Of a stretch of DNA of 45,193 bases, positions 1 to 8,022 are shown one piece after another (position 1 is the stretch's first letter; every line of letters begins with the position of its first letter). A program made the position numbers and the translations under genes. This DNA is from Alphaproteobacteria bacterium UBA1002 (lineage in GTDB: Bacteria; Pseudomonadota; Alphaproteobacteria; Rickettsiales; UBA998). The stretch lies in contig DBAU01000101.1 of NCBI GenBank assembly GCA_002291845.1, positions 1 to 45,193 of the forward strand. Reading direction: 5' to 3'. The notes under the pieces are model-generated. The model saw only the letters and a program-made list of their open reading frames with translations. It had not been told where the DNA came from and made no database searches.

Positions 1-1
1 C

Positions 2-15
2 TTGATGGTTATCAA
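2..15. promoter_or_regulatory. FNR/FixK-type binding site
   Basis: The sequence TTGATGGTTATCAA is a perfect inverted repeat of the form TTGAT-N4-ATCAA, the consensus of FNR/ANR/FnrL-type oxygen-responsive regulators. Its centre lies about 62 bases upstream of the CBS-protein start at 71. If it acts as a class II site (centre at -41.5), transcription would start near base 50, leaving a short leader that contains the AGGGAG ribosome site. The match is seen directly; regulation is inferred. Confidence 0.72.
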
Positions 16-70
16 GGCATCCAGACTCCTTGAATGGCACACTCTGCCCACCTTATCAGGGAGATTTTCC

Positions 71-496
71 ATGCAACAGACGCGCGTTTATCAGCTGATG
101 ACCCCCTTTCCGGTGTTTGTTAGCCCTTTCAGCAGCTTGCAGGAGGCCGCCCGGCTGATGCGCAACCGCAATTGCGGCATTCTTCCCGTCGGCACGCCAG
201 AAGAGGTCCTCGGCGTCCTCACCGACCGCGACATCGTGGTGCGTGCACTGGCGGAAAGCCTTGATCCCGCGAGCGAGCGGGCTGGCGATCACATGACCGA
301 TGCCGCTTATACCTGCCACCGCGACGATACGCTGGAGCAAGCGGCCAATTTGATGAACCGTCACCAGGTTAGCCGCGTGCTGGTGAAGGATGACGATCAG
401 CGCATTGTTGGCATTCTCTCGTTTGGCTGTATCCTGCGCAAAGACCGGAACATGCGTGAAGTTGCAGATGTTGTCGCCCTTGCCGTGGCCCAGTGA
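71..496 (+). CDS. CBS-domain pair protein
   Basis: A 141-residue protein made almost entirely of two CBS motifs (about residues 8-60 and 73-130). CBS pairs bind adenine nucleotides or related ligands and regulate partner proteins. The second half of each motif is clear (GVLTDRDIVVRAL and VGILSFGCILR). The ATG at 71 was chosen because AGGGAG at 58-63 sits 7 bases upstream; an in-frame TTG at base 2 would place the FNR box inside the gene. It lies 78 bases before the MaoC-phosphotransacetylase gene, so the three genes to 3051 may form one operon. Cytoplasmic; the ligand and target cannot be told from the sequence. Confidence 0.88.
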   Translation: MQQTRVYQLMTPFPVFVSPFSSLQEAARLMRNRNCGILPVGTPEEVLGVLTDRDIVVRALAESLDPASERAGDHMTDAAYTCHRDDTLEQAANLMNRHQVSRVLVKDDDQRIVGILSFGCILRKDRNMREVADVVALAVAQ

Positions 497-574
497 GCGC
501 AAAAAATAATGCTTTGGCTTCCCCTGCGCAGAAATCACGCGTAGCATTATGACCATCCAAGCTGAGAGGCCCTG

Positions 575-1969
575 ATGACGCATTATCTTGAAAATCGCAC
601 CTTTGCCGAGATCGCGATCGGGGACAGTGCGCGACTCACGCGCACGCTCGACAGGCAGACGATTCAGATGTTTGCCCGTATTACCGGGGATATGAACCCG
701 GCACATCTGGATGAGGCCTATGCGAAAACAGCATTTTTTCATGGGATTGTCGGGCACGGCATGTGGACAGGCTCACTCTTTTCAGCGCTGCTGGGTACGC
801 AACTGCCTGGCCCCGGCACCATTTACCTGCACCAAACCCTCCGCTTTTTACACCCTGTCTGCCTCGATGAAACCGTGACCGCCTCCGTCACTGTCCTCAG
901 CAAGGACGACGCCAAACACCATGTAACCTTTCGGACGTTATGCGAAAACGCGCGCGGCGAGACCGTGATTGATGGCGAAGCGGTCGTGCTCGCGCCCGCG
1001 GAGAAAATCCGCCGCGAACTCGTAAACCTGCCGGAGCTGGCGCTGATCGCTGCGCCACAGCGCTGCCGCCATCTGCTACAGGAGCGGCGGCAGGGATTGC
1101 CCGCCCTGAAAACCGCCGTGGTGCATCCGGTCGATTTGCCCTCCCTGGAAGGCGCCCTAGCCGCGGCAGAGGCCGGGATTATCGAACCGCTATTGGTCGG
1201 GCCGGAGCATAAAATCCGTCAGATCGCAGAAGAACATCAGCTTGATCTTCAGGGCCATACGCTGATTCCCACGGAGCACAGCCATGCCGCAGCGGCTCGG
1301 GCGATTCAGTTGGTGCATGAGGGGCGCGCCGAAGCCCTGATGAAGGGTAAGCTGGCCACCGAGGAACTGATGGAAGCCGTGGTCGCGCGTGAGGGAGGGC
1401 TGCGTACCGGGCGGCGCATGAGCCATGTATTTCTGGTGGATGTCCCGAGCTATCCCAAGCCCCTGCTGCTCACCGATGCGGCACTGAACATTCAACCGCA
1501 CTTGATGGATAAACGCGACATTGTGCAAAACGCGATTGATCTCTACCGCACGTTGCTGCCCGGCACGCCGCGCGTGGCCATTCTCTCCGCGGTGGAAACC
1601 GTGAACGAAAATATCCCCTCCACCCTGGATGCCACCGCACTGTGCAAAATGGCCGAGCGGGGACAGATCACGGGCGGCATCGTTGATGGGCCGCTGGCCT
1701 TTGACAATGCGGTGTCGCCCGAAGCGGTGCGGCTGAAAGGCATCCATTCCGCCGTGGCAGGACAAGCTGATATTCTGATCGTACCGGACATCGAGTCGGG
1801 CAACATGCTGTACAAGCAGCTGCGCTATTTTTCTGGCGCGCAAGGGGCCGGGCTGGTGCTTGGCGCACGCGTGCCGATCATCCTCACCAGCCGTGCCGCC
1901 GAAGCCAGCGATCGCATCGACTCTGCGGCGCTGGCACTGATTTATGCCCGCGCCCCGCATACGATATGA
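575..1969 (+). CDS. MaoC-like hydratase / phosphate acetyltransferase fusion
   Basis: A 464-residue two-domain enzyme. Residues 1-150 form a MaoC/R-specific enoyl-CoA hydratase hot-dog domain, with the hydratase-2 signature GDMNPAHLD carrying Asp39 and His44. Residues about 165-460 are a phosphate acetyl/butyryltransferase domain, which would convert acyl-CoA and phosphate to acyl phosphate and CoA. GAGAGG lies 5 bases before the ATG. The stop overlaps the acetate kinase start as ATGA, so translation is probably coupled. The two enzymes together would make ATP from an acyl-CoA; the hydratase domain suggests short 3-hydroxyacyl or enoyl-CoA substrates may feed in. Bifunctional proteins of this architecture are known in proteobacteria; the acyl preference is not determined. 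Confidence 0.9.
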   Translation: MTHYLENRTFAEIAIGDSARLTRTLDRQTIQMFARITGDMNPAHLDEAYAKTAFFHGIVGHGMWTGSLFSALLGTQLPGPGTIYLHQTLRFLHPVCLDETVTASVTVLSKDDAKHHVTFRTLCENARGETVIDGEAVVLAPAEKIRRELVNLPELALIAAPQRCRHLLQERRQGLPALKTAVVHPVDLPSLEGALAAAEAGIIEPLLVGPEHKIRQIAEEHQLDLQGHTLIPTEHSHAAAARAIQLVHEGRAEALMKGKLATEELMEAVVAREGGLRTGRRMSHVFLVDVPSYPKPLLLTDAALNIQPHLMDKRDIVQNAIDLYRTLLPGTPRVAILSAVETVNENIPSTLDATALCKMAERGQITGGIVDGPLAFDNAVSPEAVRLKGIHSAVAGQADILIVPDIESGNMLYKQLRYFSGAQGAGLVLGARVPIILTSRAAEASDRIDSAALALIYARAPHTI

Positions 1970-3051
1970 CCCCGGCAATCCTGACGCTGAATGCAGGCTC
2001 CACCAATACCAAGCTCGCGCTGTTTGATGCGGCCGACGGCACGCCGCTGATGCGTCATCGTGTTGCCAGTACACAGGAGGCGCTAGCATGGATTGAAGCG
2101 CTTGATACACCGCTGCATGCGGTCGGCCATCGCGTGGTGCATGGCGGAGAGGATTTCTGTGATCCGGTGCGCGTGGACGAACACGTTCTGCACGCGCTGG
2201 AAGCGCTGATTCCCCTCGCCCCACTACATCAGCCCTATCCGCTGGAAGCAATGCGCCGTCTGCGCCAGCGTTTCCCAGAGCTACCGCAGATCGCCTGTTT
2301 CGATACGGCCTTTCACCATCACCAGCCACCCCTGGCACGGCGTCTGCCTCTGCCTGCCGCCTGGGCAGAGCGTGGCCTGAAGCGCTACGGATTCCACGGC
2401 CTATCCTATCAGTCGATGGCGGACCTGTTGCCGCAGCATCTGGGCGCGCTGGCCCATGGACGCGTGATAGTGGCGCATCTCGGCGGTGGAGCCAGCCTAT
2501 GCGCAATGCAGCAGCGGCGCAGCCTCGCCAGCACCATGGGCTTTAGCACACTGGACGGTTTAATGATGGGCACACGCTGTGGGGCGCTGGATCCCGGGGT
2601 GGTGCTGCACCTCCTGCGGCAGGAAGGCCTGACGTTGGAGGAGGTAGAAACGCTACTCTATCACGAGGCCGGACTAAAAGGTGTCTCAGGGATAAGTCCT
2701 GAGATGCATATACTGGAAGCGCAATACGACCAGAACGCCGCCGCCCGCGAAGCCATCGACCTGTTTTGCGCCAGCGCCGCACGCCAGCTGAGTGGATTAC
2801 TCCCGGCGCTTGGCGGGCTGGACGCGCTGGTGTTCACGGGCGGCATCGGCGAACACTCCGCCCTTACTCGGCAATTAATCTGTCAAAATCTGGCATGGCT
2901 GGGCGTACAGCTCGATGAAGCCGCTAACCGAAGCCATGCCCCCTGCATCAGCCATGTCGAGAGCCGTGTGGCGGTATGGACGCTCCCGACGGATGAAGAA
3001 TCTGTCATTGCACAGGCGTGCCGCCATCACGTTCCCCCCTCGGCTCTTTAG
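1966..3051 (+). CDS. ackA: acetate kinase family protein
   Basis: A 361-residue member of the acetate/propionate kinase family, transferring phosphate between acyl phosphate and ADP. Visible motifs are NAGSTNTK near the N-terminus (Asn9), HRVVHGG (Arg56), FDTAFH (Asp113), YGFHGLSY (His144), HLGGGAS for phosphate binding, MGTRCGALDPG (Arg204) and GGIGEH near the C-terminus. It is shorter than the usual roughly 400 residues but all catalytic motifs are present. It overlaps the upstream acyltransferase gene by four bases (ATGA), consistent with a coupled Pta-Ack pathway. A butyrate or propionate preference cannot be excluded. Confidence 0.92.
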   Translation: MTPAILTLNAGSTNTKLALFDAADGTPLMRHRVASTQEALAWIEALDTPLHAVGHRVVHGGEDFCDPVRVDEHVLHALEALIPLAPLHQPYPLEAMRRLRQRFPELPQIACFDTAFHHHQPPLARRLPLPAAWAERGLKRYGFHGLSYQSMADLLPQHLGALAHGRVIVAHLGGGASLCAMQQRRSLASTMGFSTLDGLMMGTRCGALDPGVVLHLLRQEGLTLEEVETLLYHEAGLKGVSGISPEMHILEAQYDQNAAAREAIDLFCASAARQLSGLLPALGGLDALVFTGGIGEHSALTRQLICQNLAWLGVQLDEAANRSHAPCISHVESRVAVWTLPTDEESVIAQACRHHVPPSAL

Positions 3052-3266
3052 GCCGTTCCCGTCATGCATCGTGGGCCGTGTAGAACGAGTCCACAGCAAG
3101 GACAAAAAACGTCGCATAATCATCACGCTCAAGGACTCTACAGCCCATGCACATTTACATATTTATGCGGCAATCTTTTTTGCTCTGCATCCACCCATTA
3201 TGGTAAGTCGGGTGTTAGGATGGTTAATCAGATGATGATTTCAAACGGCAGGAAGTGGATCCATCG

Positions 3267-4796
3267 ATGAACCAGACAAGCCCCTGGCATATCCTGATGG
3301 ATGACCCCGGCAACGCCGAGGCGCTCTCTGAAATCGCGTTTCGTCTGCTCAACGATCAGCGTTATCGTGAGTCTGCCGCGTATTTCGAGTGTGCAGCCGC
3401 ACTGCATAGCCATCCCATGCTGGAATTGGGACGCGGAAAAGCCTGGCTGGAGGTTGGAGACCACGCGCGTGCCCGCGCTATTTTTCAGAGCGTCCTGTCT
3501 GAGCACCCACACGCCCACGAGGCTCTGGCTGGCATGGGAAACAGCCATTACCGTTGCCAGGAATGGGAAGAGGCGTTGCAGTATTATCAGATCCTCGAGC
3601 CGTTATTAGCCGAGCATGCCGAGCTGCGCCGTACAATGGCACGCTGCCATAACCGATGCATACGGCTTGCCGAAGCCATCCGATACTTCGAAGCATCGCT
3701 GGCATTGGATCCCAATAATATGGGCTGTGCGATTGAGCTGGGCTGGGCTTATTATGAGAGCGGTGCGCCTGAGCAAGGGGAACGTGTCTTCAAAGACGCG
3801 CTTGCCCGTTTTGGCCCGCTGGCCGATCTTGAGTATTCCTACAGCCTGCTTCTGCTGCAAACAGGGGAGTGGAAAAAAGCATTTCCGCTCTATGAGCGGC
3901 GTTGGGAGACCAGTGATCCGGGAAGTCAGTATCGTAAAACAACAACGCCTCTGACTCGTCCTCACTGGGATGGCAAAAGCTCCCTGCACGGTAAAACCGT
4001 GATGGCGATGGTAGAGCAAGGCGCGGGAGATCTTTTACAATTTGCACGATACTGCAAACATTTACGTGACGCAGGGGCAACCGTGGATCTATTGGCACCT
4101 GATTTTCTTAGCCCCGTGATGGCCACCATGCCGTGGATACGTCAGGTGCACACACGCTACGAGGAGATTCCCCCGTATGACTATTACGTCTCGCTTATGA
4201 GCTGTCCGTATTTCTTTGACACTGTTCCAGAAACAGTGCCTGATTTGACGCCCTATTTGTTTGCTCCTACATCCCGGCCCCGATTTAGTGAAAAACCAAC
4301 CATTGGACTGGTTTGGGGTGGCTCACTAACGTTCCTGCATGATCACCATCGTTCAGGAACGCTTGACATGTATGCACCGTTAATTGAGGCCCACCCAGAT
4401 TATTCGTTTGTATCATTGCAAGTCGGTGCGCGTGCGGATGAGGCCACGCCATGGATCGAGCAAGGGAAGCTACTGGATGGAGTCCGCGACATAAGAGATT
4501 ATGGTGACACCGCGGCCGCACTGAATGCGGTCGACTTGCTGGTGAGCACCTGCACTTCTATTGTGCATCTTGCAGGCGCGATGCAGCGGCCTTTCTGTTT
4601 GCTGCTCAGTGAACGTGCTGATTGGCGATGGGGCGATTATGGGGATCGCACGTTGTGGTATCCTACCGCGCGGCTTTACCGTCAGAAAATCCTCGGCGAC
4701 TGGACGGACGTGATTGAATCACTGATCGTGGATTTACCCATGCGGCTTGAGGAAGCATGGCAGACACCAGTCACTATCAGCGCACAAGCGCGTTGA
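3267..4796 (+). CDS. TPR protein with glycosyltransferase-like C-terminal domain
   Basis: A 509-residue protein. Roughly residues 1-210 are helical tetratricopeptide repeats (for example the EEALQYYQILEPLLAEHAEL and YYESGAPEQGERVFKDAL regions). The C-terminal half has the GAGDLLQFARY motif followed by alternating strands and a late DLLVSTCTSIVHLAGAM segment, as in TPR/SPINDLY-like and GT9/GT41-related proteins. The ATG at 3267 is preferred, with AGGAAG about 11 bases upstream; an in-frame GTG at 3255 has no room for a ribosome site. Its 3' end overlaps the convergent tlpA-like gene by 20 bases. It may glycosylate protein or envelope targets, but no acceptor is evident. Confidence 0.75.
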   Translation: MNQTSPWHILMDDPGNAEALSEIAFRLLNDQRYRESAAYFECAAALHSHPMLELGRGKAWLEVGDHARARAIFQSVLSEHPHAHEALAGMGNSHYRCQEWEEALQYYQILEPLLAEHAELRRTMARCHNRCIRLAEAIRYFEASLALDPNNMGCAIELGWAYYESGAPEQGERVFKDALARFGPLADLEYSYSLLLLQTGEWKKAFPLYERRWETSDPGSQYRKTTTPLTRPHWDGKSSLHGKTVMAMVEQGAGDLLQFARYCKHLRDAGATVDLLAPDFLSPVMATMPWIRQVHTRYEEIPPYDYYVSLMSCPYFFDTVPETVPDLTPYLFAPTSRPRFSEKPTIGLVWGGSLTFLHDHHRSGTLDMYAPLIEAHPDYSFVSLQVGARADEATPWIEQGKLLDGVRDIRDYGDTAAALNAVDLLVSTCTSIVHLAGAMQRPFCLLLSERADWRWGDYGDRTLWYPTARLYRQKILGDWTDVIESLIVDLPMRLEEAWQTPVTISAQAR

Positions 4797-5286
4797 AATC
4801 TATCGCACCCACGATCTTATCTTGCATGGTCAGATCGGGAGAAATAATGATTGTCTCGGGATAACTAACTGAATGAAAAGTTTCCTGAGAAATCACCTTA
4901 CCTTGATCCCATACCACTTCAACATGCGGTACCTCCTGTAGGATGATACCGCTTTTTTTCTCCATCTGATGCAAGAATGGTTGAATCGCCTCACGCTTCT
5001 CATCGGCGGAAACCAAAAGCACTGTCCATTCAGGATGCGCTTTCGCCCATTGCAGCAGGCGGGGAAACTCCGCCACGCAAGGCGTGCACCACGTCGCCCA
5101 GAAATGCAGCATGACGGGGCGGCCACCATAGCTATGCAGCATACGGGTCTCCCCCTCCAGAAGCAGCAGGGGGACATTCGGAACACGGTCTTCATTATGC
5201 ACTGGCGCATCGGGCAGCTGAAGAAATATCCCCCCCCCCCCCGCCAGCACGAGGCCGGCCAGCAGAAACCATCCGCTCAGGCGCAT
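4777..5286 (-). CDS. membrane-anchored TlpA/ResA-like thioredoxin
   Basis: A 169-residue periplasmic thioredoxin-fold protein with an N-terminal signal anchor (about residues 5-24) and active site WATWCTPC (Cys67, Cys70). In System II cytochrome c maturation a ResA/CcsX-type protein reduces the CXXCH cysteines of apocytochrome c. The ATG at 5286 lies 10 bases inside the 3' end of ccsA, so the two are likely coupled. Longer in-frame reading upstream only repeats ccsA sequence in another frame. The signal anchor is encoded through an uninterrupted run of 13 G (plus-strand C at 5230-5242) giving AGGGG. One extra G would cause a stop about 12 codons later, so expression could be unstable. It ends in three stop codons, TGA TAG TGA. 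Confidence 0.88.
   Translation of the reverse strand: MRLSGWFLLAGLVLAGGGGIFLQLPDAPVHNEDRVPNVPLLLLEGETRMLHSYGGRPVMLHFWATWCTPCVAEFPRLLQWAKAHPEWTVLLVSADEKREAIQPFLHQMEKKSGIILQEVPHVEVVWDQGKVISQETFHSVSYPETIIISPDLTMQDKIVGAIDFNALVR
5230..5242. repeat. 13-base homopolymer (C on plus, G in tlpA-like gene)
   Basis: An unbroken run of 13 C on the plus strand, which is G13 in the coding strand of the tlpA-like gene, within its signal-anchor codons. The present length keeps the frame open. Homopolymers of this size are prone to slipped-strand length change and also to sequencing error. Confidence 0.95.
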
Positions 5287-7109
5287 AGCACGACCTTCCG
5301 ACGTGCGCGCTGGCATAGCACACCAATCACCGCGGCTTCCATTATACAAAATGTGGAAAGACCAACAGCGGTTGCTTCGGTAAATCCATAAGAATGCAGA
5401 CCAATACCCAACATATTCACACCAAACCATGCCAGCGCCACCACCACAGAAAGCGCAGCCACCGAGGCAACATAGCCCACCAATCCCAGCTGACCCGCCT
5501 GACGTGCATGCAGCAGCCAGACGATCCAAAGCACAATCAATAAGGCTCCGTTTTCCTTCGGGTCCCACCCCCAGAAGCGGCCCCAAGATTGATCTGCCCA
5601 CACGCCCCCCAGCAACGTACCAGTGGCGGTAAGACCAAGGGCGGCCAGAACATAGAGCGTCAAGCCGTGCGAGCGCTGCTCGCTCTGCCCATCACGTCCC
5701 AGACGCCATAGCTCTGCGTGAGCCATACCCGACGCCAAAAGACATGCGCCATAACCAGATGTGATACACAGCACATGCACGGTCAGCCAGAAATCCGTAT
5801 TGAGCACGGCGGTCAGCATCCCCATGGTCTCATCGCCCGCGAAGAAAGGCGACAGGCCTACCAGCAGCGTCATGATGGCTGTGCCCGCTGCCATGCGAAC
5901 GCGATGCGCCGCAGGGAGCACACTAGACGCGAGCACGACCCACGCGACGAAAATCAGCGACTCATAGAGCGTGCCGACTGGCGGACGCCCCAAAATGGCG
6001 ATCCGTGCCAGCAAGGTCAAACCCAGTAGCGCCAGTGGCACCATGAGGAACCTACGCACATGTGCAAGGCGCAGGCGCGGCAGGCGCCCGACCAGCCCAA
6101 GCCCGATCACGCCTGCAATACCCAGACCGAAGACGATACTCAGCGGCGAGAGGCAGACGTAGAAATATTCCAGCCATAGGCGCAATGAGGCAACCGGGGT
6201 GGTTTTCTGTGTGGCTTGCTGGGCAAGGAACATAGAAGCCTTGGCCCAGGCCACGGCATCGCCCTCGCGGTAAGCAAGGATGGCTTGCTGCCAGCTTTTC
6301 AGGTATGCCGCGCTTTGCGGCGAGCCATACCCCGAGCGAAGAAGCGCCCATGGCGCAAACCATTCTTCTCCGGCAGCAGCCCACCCACCCGGCATCACGC
6401 GCAGGCTACGGCTTTGCTGGGCCTGCTGCTCCAACCGCTCGGTGAGGAATGCCAACGCGACCACATCACGCTCTGGGGGTGTCAGTGCCTCCAAGACACC
6501 TTTGCTTTTTTTGGCCAGCACCTGTGCATCCGCCAGCAAGGTTTCACGGTGGCGCTGCAGATCCAGATAGGTCAGCGGCGTGGGCAGATCATAGGCGGCG
6601 GGGCGCGGCGCATTCAGCGGCAGCAACACCGAGAAGCTCTGCTGTAAATCAGTAAACAGCATAAAGCGCTGGTAAAGATCCATCAGCGCCTGCTGCTCCG
6701 CACTGCGCTCTTTTGCCGGAGTCATTACGATGGGCATAATGAGCGGTCGCTTCTCCCCAATTGGGGCAAAGAGTTCCGCTGCACTATAGCGATGCTTGAG
6801 ACGCTTTGGCAGCGCCAGAGAAGCCCGCAACGCTTCCTGTTCCACAAGAAATAAAGGCCGTTCCGATGCAATCTCTGGTGTAAACAGTAGCTCTACCAGC
6901 CATGGCAATGCATCGATTTCATCTAGCTTTTCAGAGCCACTGAGGTGGCGTAAAGTCACACGTGCGAACTGTTCCAGTGGCTTCAGCCGCCCATCTTGCT
7001 GGATAGGGATAATGCCCAGATGCCCTACTGGCAATGGGGCATCCGCCACTGCCGGTGCAACAAACAACATCACGATAACAATAACGTGCCACCATATTGC
7101 CCGAATCAT
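5277..7109 (-). CDS. ccsA: cytochrome c biogenesis protein CcsA (System II haem handling)
   Basis: A 610-residue membrane protein. It starts with a signal-like helix (about residues 1-22) and a large periplasmic region (about 25-280) that in related proteins joins the ResB and CcsA parts of CcsBA fusions. The C-terminal half contains multiple membrane helices and the tryptophan-rich haem-binding motif WGWDPKENG near residue 515, diagnostic of the CcsA/CcmC/CcmF haem-handling family. CcsA with ResB exports haem and ligates it to apocytochrome c. The ATG at 7109 overlaps the resB stop (ATGA) and is the best start. The gene overlaps the tlpA-like gene by 10 bases. It is the core of a three-gene maturation operon pointing away from the cbb3 genes. 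Confidence 0.93.
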   Translation of the reverse strand: MIRAIWWHVIVIVMLFVAPAVADAPLPVGHLGIIPIQQDGRLKPLEQFARVTLRHLSGSEKLDEIDALPWLVELLFTPEIASERPLFLVEQEALRASLALPKRLKHRYSAAELFAPIGEKRPLIMPIVMTPAKERSAEQQALMDLYQRFMLFTDLQQSFSVLLPLNAPRPAAYDLPTPLTYLDLQRHRETLLADAQVLAKKSKGVLEALTPPERDVVALAFLTERLEQQAQQSRSLRVMPGGWAAAGEEWFAPWALLRSGYGSPQSAAYLKSWQQAILAYREGDAVAWAKASMFLAQQATQKTTPVASLRLWLEYFYVCLSPLSIVFGLGIAGVIGLGLVGRLPRLRLAHVRRFLMVPLALLGLTLLARIAILGRPPVGTLYESLIFVAWVVLASSVLPAAHRVRMAAGTAIMTLLVGLSPFFAGDETMGMLTAVLNTDFWLTVHVLCITSGYGACLLASGMAHAELWRLGRDGQSEQRSHGLTLYVLAALGLTATGTLLGGVWADQSWGRFWGWDPKENGALLIVLWIVWLLHARQAGQLGLVGYVASVAALSVVVALAWFGVNMLGIGLHSYGFTEATAVGLSTFCIMEAAVIGVLCQRARRKVVLCA

Positions 7110-7921
7110 GACATGCGCCTCCGTGCTTGCCAATGCCAGAGCAAGCCCAGCCCTAGCAATGCTGTCGCCGCATACGGATAAAACCATGCACCGGTTTTTT
7201 TCACCGCCAGAATGGTTGCCTCCCCTTGCTCGCTGGTGAGGTAGGAGGATTGGTAAAACGTGTATCCCCGGTAGCGTAGCGGCATGTTCAGCTCGACTGT
7301 CTCCGGAAGATGTAGCCCCCCTTCCTCAATCACCAGCTCAGAGCGATAATCGCGTGCTTCATCCGTGCCTGGATGGGCGGCTTTCACCACATCCTTCAGG
7401 CGCAAGACAAACGGCAGCGCGCGCACCGGGGAAGAAAAGCTTTTTTTAAAATCATCGCCGCGCTCTTCATCATATTCATAAATCGCGGAGGAGGCCTGGC
7501 CCTCGGGGATCAGCATATAGCCCTCCTCGCGCCCCATTCCAGCCATCACCCCGCCAAGGATCAGCAGCAGCGCCCCCAGATGCGCCAGCCATAACCCCGC
7601 CTTGGCACGCGTCAACGGCATCCGCAGCATACGCACCAGCAGATTTACCGCCATGACCGCCAGGATGGCGCGCATGGCGGGCAAGGGCAGCGGCCCCAGC
7701 CAGAACAGCCAGCGCTCAAAGTATGTTTCCTGCGCGGCAAGCAGGCCCACCCACCGCTGGGCAATCGTTCCGCCGGCAACCAGCAGCATGGCGTAGAGCG
7801 TCAGCGCGCTGAACAATCGCAGGGAGCCAAGCGCGTGCCACACGCGAAGGGCCGGGTCGGTTTTCAGGCGAACAGGGGAAGGCTCTGCCAGCTCCGGGGG
7901 GGTCATGGCGTGATCTGTCAT
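7106..7921 (-). CDS. resB: cytochrome c biogenesis protein ResB (CcsB)
   Basis: A roughly 271-residue membrane protein of the ResB family, partner of CcsA in System II cytochrome c maturation. There are helices at about residues 30-50, 65-90 and 100-118, a periplasmic domain, then a final helix near the C-terminus (YPYAATALLGLGLLWHW). The segment ELNMPLRYRGYTFYQSSY is typical of the family. The start is uncertain: ATG at 7921 or 7906, neither with a strong ribosome site. If the FNR-type box at 7959-7972 acts as a class II site, transcription would start near 7924, favouring the inner ATG. It is translationally coupled to ccsA (ATGA). Confidence 0.9.
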   Translation of the reverse strand: MTDHAMTPPELAEPSPVRLKTDPALRVWHALGSLRLFSALTLYAMLLVAGGTIAQRWVGLLAAQETYFERWLFWLGPLPLPAMRAILAVMAVNLLVRMLRMPLTRAKAGLWLAHLGALLLILGGVMAGMGREEGYMLIPEGQASSAIYEYDEERGDDFKKSFSSPVRALPFVLRLKDVVKAAHPGTDEARDYRSELVIEEGGLHLPETVELNMPLRYRGYTFYQSSYLTSEQGEATILAVKKTGAWFYPYAATALLGLGLLWHWQARRRMS

Positions 7922-7958
7922 GTGAAGGGCACTATCGCAAACAAGCATTTGCCTTGGC

Positions 7959-7972
7959 TTGACGCATGTCAA
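7959..7972. promoter_or_regulatory. FNR/FixK-type binding site between divergent ccs and cco genes
   Basis: TTGACGCATGTCAA is a perfect palindrome of form TTGAC-N4-GTCAA, matching the FNR/FixK/ANR family. It lies between resB (minus) and the TauE-like gene heading the cco operon (plus). With its centre at -41.5 the plus-strand transcript would start near 8007, 16 bases before the ATG, with a weak TACATA -10-like element at 7995-8000. It could control both directions. Confidence 0.78.
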
Positions 7973-8022
7973 TTCATGCATCGCACAAGTGAGATACATA
8001 GGTCCTACGCTCGAGAAAGTCC

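Noticed and set aside
1190..2506. 438-codon open frame antisense to the phosphotransacetylase and acetate kinase genes
   Set aside because: It is opposite two genes with intact catalytic motifs, has Arg/Pro/His-rich composition typical of a shadow frame, and has no recognisable motif.
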